Shown here in pieces: positions 6,481 through 10,753 of a DNA stretch of 10,753 bases. Every line of letters starts with the position of its first letter. The stretch's first letter is position 1. Below the pieces are notes generated by a model that was given only the letters and a program-made list of their open reading frames with translations, was not told the origin of the DNA and searched no databases. Source of the DNA: Gammaproteobacteria bacterium (GTDB taxonomy: Bacteria; Pseudomonadota; Gammaproteobacteria; Steroidobacterales; SZUA-146); assembly GCA_003228965.1 (NCBI GenBank), contig QIGP01000095.1, forward strand, positions 1 through 10,753. The letters run 5' to 3'. A program made the position numbers and the translations under genes.

Positions 6481-8940
6481 CTACAGCAATCCGCTTGGAC
6501 CCGGAGACAACAAGAAGTAGTCACGTAATATGGCTAAATCAAGAAAGTCGACTTTGAAATCACCATTGAAATCGGCCGCAGCGTCGCCGGCCTGAAGAAA
6601 CTCGGCAAACATGGCGAGATCGATGAAATTGGTAACGAAGTCATTGTTCATATCGGTGTCGCAGCGGTTGCCATAGCCGTCAGAGTCACTGTCTAATTGA
6701 TCGACATTCGTTTCAAGTACACAGTTGTCGGTTGAATTCGCCACACCATCAAGGTCCGTGTCGGCCGCTGCGTTCACGCTAAGTGTAAGCGTTGTTGGGC
6801 TTTTACCCACCATGTCTGGAGTCAGAATTACGCGCCCGTGATAGGCACCGTCAGATTGAGTGCCTAGATTAAACACGACTTCAAGCTCCTGCGACTCACC
6901 TTGCTCCAAACTGAACGTGGTGGGGTTTACGGACATCGTTGCGCCGTCGGCGTTCGAATCCAAACTCGCGTTCCACGTTGCGGAGGCGGTAGCCGTAACA
7001 ATACGTGTCCAACTGCATTCCTGTACGCAGGTTAAATCGACAATTCCCGGTAAATTCATGCGCGAAGGATCCCCACCTGCGTCGGGATTGGCCGCTTCAA
7101 AACCAGCCCGGGTTTCGTTTAGTAAAAGCCCTGCCTGAGTTGCCGCCGCAACATCGACACGTCCGCCGCCGTGATCAAAAGGAGACGTTACGTCAATGCC
7201 GTTTACTTCTGTAAGCGGTGCGATTGCCGTAGTCATGAGTGCAGAAAGCAACTCTGCCTCGGTCCAGTCAGGTCTCGCCGACTTCAGTAAGGCCAAGGCA
7301 CCTGCTCCTGCCGCAGAGGCCAAACCGCTACTGAGAACAAATCCGCTCTCACCTGAAGGTGTCAGTATGCTTAATGATGGAATTGCCGCAGACGGAACCA
7401 AATAATCCAACCCCATATTGGGTCCACGACTATTGACTTCGCTAAGCCTGTCTGCGATGTCAGCATCAAAAGGCGAGTTATTAAGTTCTATTGATGCACT
7501 GTGATTATCCCCTGAACTCAACCACGCTCGCAGCAGCGCGGAATCAGCCGTATTCAAATGAATACCAGGAAACCCAAAGAAGTCAGCGTTAACCGAATCG
7601 CTGCCTCCTTCTACATTGGCAATGACAATGCCTCCAGCTCCGGAGTCTCGAGCGTTTATTGCTTTTTGCACGCGTGGAATTTGCCCGCGATCGCACACCA
7701 AAATTTCACCATTGAGCGTTCCTGTCGGAAACGGCGCCAGGCATTGACTCGCGTCAGGTACGTCCACACCAAGATTACCTGCATAGACTATATTGGCCGT
7801 CAACGGTCCACTTAGAGAAGCACCCAAAAGGTCCGGAGGAGGTGCCGTATCCCCACCGCTAAAGTTCGCGAGTCGTTTGAAGTTAATGCTACGACCATGT
7901 GAGCTGGAAATGAACGTCGCTGTCCAGGGCGCTGCCAAACTTAAGGACAGAGAATCAGGCGCAGGGCCCTGATTTCCGGTTACATAGCTTAGGCTTACGC
8001 CACTCGTTCGAAGTGCAAGAGCTGCTTCTCCATAGATACTGCCCCACGGAATATTGGCAGAACTCGAAATATAGTGAATCAAGACGTCCACATTGTCATT
8101 TAAGGCTTGTTCAAACGCGCTCAAAATATTACTGGTTAGGCAGGTGCTTTCGTCACAGCTGCGGTACACAATCAAGTTGGCGTGAGGTGCAATGCCGGTT
8201 ACGAGGCTAACCCCAAGTTCGTCCACGTTCGGCCCCTGCAGGCGATTACCTACGGCCTGCGACACGGCGTTGCCAGATCCTTGCGGATCTTCAGAAGTCA
8301 GTTGCGTATCTGAGGTAAAACTATAGCGGCCAATCAGCTTGCTGTTACACACAATCTCAGCCGAAGTTAAACATTCTCCCAAATAGACGCCGTCACCCAA
8401 CGGGTTAATGTGCGTGTAACCATCGCCACCGGTTGCCGCGAACGACGGATGACTTCCACTGATTCCAGTCCCGGTCGTGCCGACAATAACGCCTTCGCCA
8501 AGGTGTCCATTGTCATTCGTTGCCGACCCGTCCCACACAGAGTTCGCCTGAATCAAGTCAATGACAGGATCGCCACTACTGTCCAACCCCGCCTGATCGT
8601 GTGAGGCACTCCTGATAGTCAAAGAGTTCGATGCAGCGGGCATGTTCAGCCTGTACGCAATGTCTTTCTCAATGCGAAGTACCAAGTCATGACGACCCAA
8701 CCGAGATGCCTCCTCATCACTGAGTTGGGCTGCGAAACCCTTGAACACGCGAGAATATTCGCGTTCAACTCTCAACTCTCTACCTATTACCGCACTTAGT
8801 TGCGCGCGAGATTGAGAGACTGAAGTTGCAGGCTTCAGCTGTACGATCCAAGCGGATTGCGCAGCGTGCGAATCTACTTCAGAAAAAAAAGAGAATGCTA
8901 CCAAGACCAGTAGTGTCTTACTCCATAGCAAGTGTTTCAT
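6481..8940 (-). CDS. Secreted subtilisin-fold (S8) protein with apparently lost catalytic triad, PA insert and C-terminal TSP3/dockerin-like repeats
   Basis: Intact, 819 residues. A Sec signal peptide (about 1-27, ending near SHAA) precedes an I9-like propeptide domain (about 31-98). A subtilase domain of about 120-605 follows, with a protease-associated insert (about 380-485, LNGEILVCDRG...AGGIVIAN). Around the Asp site it reads VIVGTTGTGISGSHPSF, with Gly157 where Asp is expected. The His site reads DPQGSGNAVSQAVGN, with Ser222 for His. The GTSMA.P region is replaced by SSGLASAAGAG (537-547), with no Ser at the nucleophile position. The oxyanion-hole motif TGNQGP (Asn323) remains, as does the usual helix LLKSARPDWT...ALMTTA. 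A beta-sandwich (about 640-724), TSP3-type Asp repeats (726-765) and two EF-hand/dockerin-like repeats (about 761-812) follow, ending PGPSGLL. An AGGGGGTG ribosome-binding site precedes the ATG. Probably a secreted pseudoenzyme that binds calcium and protein or surface partners (inference). Confidence 0.9.
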   Translation of the reverse strand: MKHLLWSKTLLVLVAFSFFSEVDSHAAQSAWIVQLKPATSVSQSRAQLSAVIGRELRVEREYSRVFKGFAAQLSDEEASRLGRHDLVLRIEKDIAYRLNMPAASNSLTIRSASHDQAGLDSSGDPVIDLIQANSVWDGSATNDNGHLGEGVIVGTTGTGISGSHPSFAATGGDGYTHINPLGDGVYLGECLTSAEIVCNSKLIGRYSFTSDTQLTSEDPQGSGNAVSQAVGNRLQGPNVDELGVSLVTGIAPHANLIVYRSCDESTCLTSNILSAFEQALNDNVDVLIHYISSSANIPWGSIYGEAALALRTSGVSLSYVTGNQGPAPDSLSLSLAAPWTATFISSSHGRSINFKRLANFSGGDTAPPPDLLGASLSGPLTANIVYAGNLGVDVPDASQCLAPFPTGTLNGEILVCDRGQIPRVQKAINARDSGAGGIVIANVEGGSDSVNADFFGFPGIHLNTADSALLRAWLSSGDNHSASIELNNSPFDADIADRLSEVNSRGPNMGLDYLVPSAAIPSLSILTPSGESGFVLSSGLASAAGAGALALLKSARPDWTEAELLSALMTTAIAPLTEVNGIDVTSPFDHGGGRVDVAAATQAGLLLNETRAGFEAANPDAGGDPSRMNLPGIVDLTCVQECSWTRIVTATASATWNASLDSNADGATMSVNPTTFSLEQGESQELEVVFNLGTQSDGAYHGRVILTPDMVGKSPTTLTLSVNAAADTDLDGVANSTDNCVLETNVDQLDSDSDGYGNRCDTDMNNDFVTNFIDLAMFAEFLQAGDAAADFNGDFKVDFLDLAILRDYFLLSPGPSGLL

Positions 8941-9104
8941 CGGTCACCCCCTGTTCTGTTAATCAGAATCGTGTTCGAATATTCGCTGGTTAAACCTGGC
9001 GCAGCCAGACGTATCCAACGACGCATAAACATGTCTTCAAACAGTAAAAATAATTGTACCTGACGTCACTAACTCGCAAGCTTTCCACTTGGATTTACGG
9101 CAAG
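8941..9104. other. Spacer between the hydrolase and the subtilase-like gene
   Basis: This is the longest spacer in the window apart from the damaged region, and the likely site of a promoter for the subtilase-like gene. On the minus strand it holds TTGAAG followed 17 nt later by TGGATA, and separately TACAAT with TTGCGA 15 nt upstream. Both are weak promoter candidates. A 10-bp palindrome CGAATATTCG (8976-8985) and an 8-bp palindrome TGACGTCA (9061-9068) are present. No terminator with a T-tract was found. Confidence 0.3.
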
Positions 9105-10037
9105 CTATTCAGCATTGCGGATGTGATCGTCAATAAGCTGAACAAATCGAGGAACCAGCTGCCTGGGTAAATCGTGCCCCATGCCCTCATAGATCTTGAG
9201 TTTCGCTCCGGCAATACAATCGGCCGTATCGATACCACCTTGCACCGGAATTAAAACATCCTCTTTACCGTGGATGACAAGCGTTGGTTTATCGATCGTA
9301 GACAACAATTCACGTCGGTCACCATTCTCGATTATTGCGGCAAATTGATTGCGATAGCCTGCTGGATAATAGGATCGTCGAATACCTCGTAACAGGCGCG
9401 CGCGCAGCTCGTCCTGTGACGGTTTGAAATCGGGGCTACCAATGATCGCCCAGGTTTTTATTCCGTGCTCAACAACACTGTCCTCATTGGAACTGTCCGG
9501 ACGCACCAACATTCGTCTAGCGGCGCTAGGCCGGGTGCCCGGTAATTTGGGGTTACCTGTCGTAGACATTATTGAGGTCAACGAACGAACCCGGCTTGAA
9601 AACAGCCCCGTAGTAATTTGCGCAATCATCCCACCCATCGATGCACCTACGATATGCGCTGACTCAATGTCCAATGAATCCATTACCCCAACCGTGTCCT
9701 GCGCCATATCTTCGAGCGTATAAGGCACGTTCATGGAAAGCCCAAAGCGCGCTTTTAGAAGTAGACGAGGAATTGATACGGGACGATCAACGAGTATTTT
9801 TTCGGACAATCCGATATCCCGATTGTCAAAACGAATAACCCGGTATCCCTTGTCGGCGAAGCCCTGGCAAAACTCATCGGGCCACGCAATCATTTGGGTA
9901 CCTAGCCCCATCACTAGCACAATGGGTGGATGATCAGCGTTTCCAAACTCTTCGTAGGCAATCTTGAGATGATTGGCAACGAGAAATTGTTCTACACGAC
10001 TTTCTTCAATCGATTCTTTTGAGGCGGAGTTGGGCAT
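9105..10037 (-). CDS. Alpha/beta fold hydrolase (RdmC-like esterase type)
   Basis: A cytoplasmic serine hydrolase of 310 residues, with no signal peptide visible. The oxyanion region is VMGLGTQMIAWPDEF (42-56), followed by GYRVIRFDNRDIGLS (64-78), which is characteristic of a large group of esterase/methylesterase-like hydrolases. The nucleophile elbow is VGASMGG (130-136) with Ser133. Asp260 (in HGKEDVLIP) and His288 (in GMGHDLP) complete the triad. The substrate cannot be read from sequence; ester or lipid hydrolysis is suggested by the acyltransferase gene 30 bp upstream, which probably shares its transcript. The AGGAG upstream is 12 nt from the ATG, an unusually long gap, so the start is plausible rather than certain. 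Confidence 0.88.
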   Translation of the reverse strand: MPNSASKESIEESRVEQFLVANHLKIAYEEFGNADHPPIVLVMGLGTQMIAWPDEFCQGFADKGYRVIRFDNRDIGLSEKILVDRPVSIPRLLLKARFGLSMNVPYTLEDMAQDTVGVMDSLDIESAHIVGASMGGMIAQITTGLFSSRVRSLTSIMSTTGNPKLPGTRPSAARRMLVRPDSSNEDSVVEHGIKTWAIIGSPDFKPSQDELRARLLRGIRRSYYPAGYRNQFAAIIENGDRRELLSTIDKPTLVIHGKEDVLIPVQGGIDTADCIAGAKLKIYEGMGHDLPRQLVPRFVQLIDDHIRNAE

Positions 10038-10067
10038 GTTCTAAAAAGGCTCCTGAAAAATTATTGT

Positions 10068-10753
10068 TCACGTCGACCTGGACATTTTCTTCGCCCGTTT
10101 TCGGATGACGGGTTTCTTCTTACTAACCACTTTCTTCCTCGGCGCAGGCAATTCTTCAAGCGGATTTTCTACGCTGCTCTTAGCCACCTTTTTCTTTGAC
10201 GTTTTCTTATTGGCAGCCTTCTTACGCGAAGGCTTCTCTTCGTCGTCGCAAGCTCCCTGCAAACTCTTGGTCGCTGCAAGCAACTCGTCAAACGACTCCT
10301 GCAAGCATTGAGCATAAAACGCAGGATCCGGCATCATGTCCCGGCAACAGCACACCGCAATATTAAACGCACCGCAGTAACTGCCAATGGCGTGAAACAG
10401 CCCTGTGCCGTCAATTGGGGGGCCCATGCCAAACGTACTTATCATGCGGGCACCGGTAAAATACAGCGGTATCTGCGGTCCTGGTACGTTCGTGATCACA
10501 CAGTTGTACAGTGGTTTGACGCGGTTTGCGAGGCCCATACGACTGGCGAGACGTGCCGCCGAAGCCGTTAACGTAGACGGAATAAACTGCGCGTAGTCGG
10601 TCATGTTCTTGGCACCGATCGCGTTAGTAAGCTCTTTGGCGCGCCGCGTGCCTTTACTCACTGCCAGCAGACGCTCCAGCGGATCGTCAATATCGCTACA
10701 GACACGCACGGTCATTTGCGCCACCTGATTGCCCGCCGTCCCAAGTTTGTCCT
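10068..10753 (-). CDS. Wax ester synthase/diacylglycerol acyltransferase (WS/DGAT) family, C-terminal part (5' end outside window)
   Basis: The frame is open to the right edge. The GTG codon at 10724 is not a start, because family sequence (DKLGTAGNQVAQM) continues through it. The visible 227 residues correspond to the C-terminal domain of bacterial WS/DGAT enzymes. These use acyl-CoA and a fatty alcohol or diacylglycerol to form wax esters or triacylglycerol at the membrane or lipid droplets. Family signatures include ELTNAIGAKNMTDYAQFIPS, YNCVITNVPGPQIPLYFTGA, MGPPIDGTGLFHAIGSYCG and the PDP...FDELLAA ending. The catalytic HHxxxDG motif is in the N-terminal half, outside the window. After the domain comes an unusual basic tail of 55 residues (10068-10235), with 22 Lys/Arg, split by a short acidic/proline segment. 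A stop 30 bp before the hydrolase start suggests co-transcription. Confidence 0.92.
   Translation of the reverse strand, partial: DKLGTAGNQVAQMTVRVCSDIDDPLERLLAVSKGTRRAKELTNAIGAKNMTDYAQFIPSTLTASAARLASRMGLANRVKPLYNCVITNVPGPQIPLYFTGARMISTFGMGPPIDGTGLFHAIGSYCGAFNIAVCCCRDMMPDPAFYAQCLQESFDELLAATKSLQGACDDEEKPSRKKAANKKTSKKKVAKSSVENPLEELPAPRKKVVSKKKPVIRKRAKKMSRST

Noticed and set aside
5285..6524. Two separate genes for the two halves of the saccharopine-dehydrogenase-like protein
   Set aside because: Each half carries only part of one family, in order. The downstream frame has no ribosome-binding site or proper start, so one broken gene is the better reading.
6432..6524. Upstream start at 6524 for the saccharopine-dehydrogenase-like gene
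   Set aside because: The extra 31 residues overlap the end of the subtilase-like gene and are Cys-rich and unlike the family. ATG 6431 directly precedes the nucleotide-binding fold.
8996..9008. Inverted repeat CTGGC-GCA-GCCAG as an intrinsic terminator
   Set aside because: The stem is only 5 bp and no T-tract follows on the minus strand.
10105..10311. Plus-strand ORF rich in Phe and Leu, resembling a membrane segment
   Set aside because: It is the antisense of the Lys-rich acyltransferase tail (AAA/AAG codons read back as TTT/CTT), with no family match or ribosome-binding site.
1..10753. CRISPR array, tRNA, rRNA, insertion sequence or phage genes
   Set aside because: No regularly spaced repeats, RNA-gene signatures, transposase motifs or phage proteins were seen on either strand.

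Overview
The window comes from a bacterial chromosome, most likely a marine-type gammaproteobacterium. The sulfite reductase subunits, CysH and CysG all resemble the enterobacterial forms in motif positions. The window also holds a wax ester synthase/diacylglycerol acyltransferase, and a secreted subtilase-like protein ending in calcium-binding thrombospondin-3/dockerin-like repeats. These traits are common in marine gammaproteobacteria, but the genus cannot be fixed from the sequence. Every gene I can support lies on the minus strand, so transcription runs from high to low coordinates.

Right part (10753 to 9105): the C-terminal part of a WS/DGAT-family acyltransferase (truncated by the window edge, with a very basic Lys/Arg-rich tail) is followed after 30 bp by an intact alpha/beta hydrolase. 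They look like a small storage-lipid or ester-metabolism unit. A 164 bp spacer follows.

Middle part (8940 to 5035): first comes an intact 819-residue secreted subtilase-fold protein in which all three catalytic triad positions appear to be substituted. Next is a saccharopine-dehydrogenase-like (trans-acting enoyl reductase family) gene broken by an internal deletion with frameshift. Then comes a very small two-helix membrane ORF resembling the nitrate/nitrite transporter NrtS, interrupted by an in-frame TGA at codon 8. Two consecutive genes are therefore damaged just upstream of the sulfur operon.

Left part (4999 to 1): a compact assimilatory sulfate-reduction operon in the order cysJ-cysI-cysH-cysG. 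Gaps are 10 bp, a 4-bp ATGA overlap and 3 bp, so translation is probably coupled. CysH reduces PAPS to sulfite. CysJ (FAD/FMN flavoprotein) passes NADPH electrons to CysI (siroheme/[4Fe-4S] hemoprotein), which reduces sulfite to sulfide. CysG makes the siroheme that CysI needs. The sulfate-activation genes (ATP sulfurylase, APS kinase) and the rest of cysG lie outside the window. I argue for a GTG start for cysJ at 4999 and a candidate sigma-70 promoter just upstream of it.
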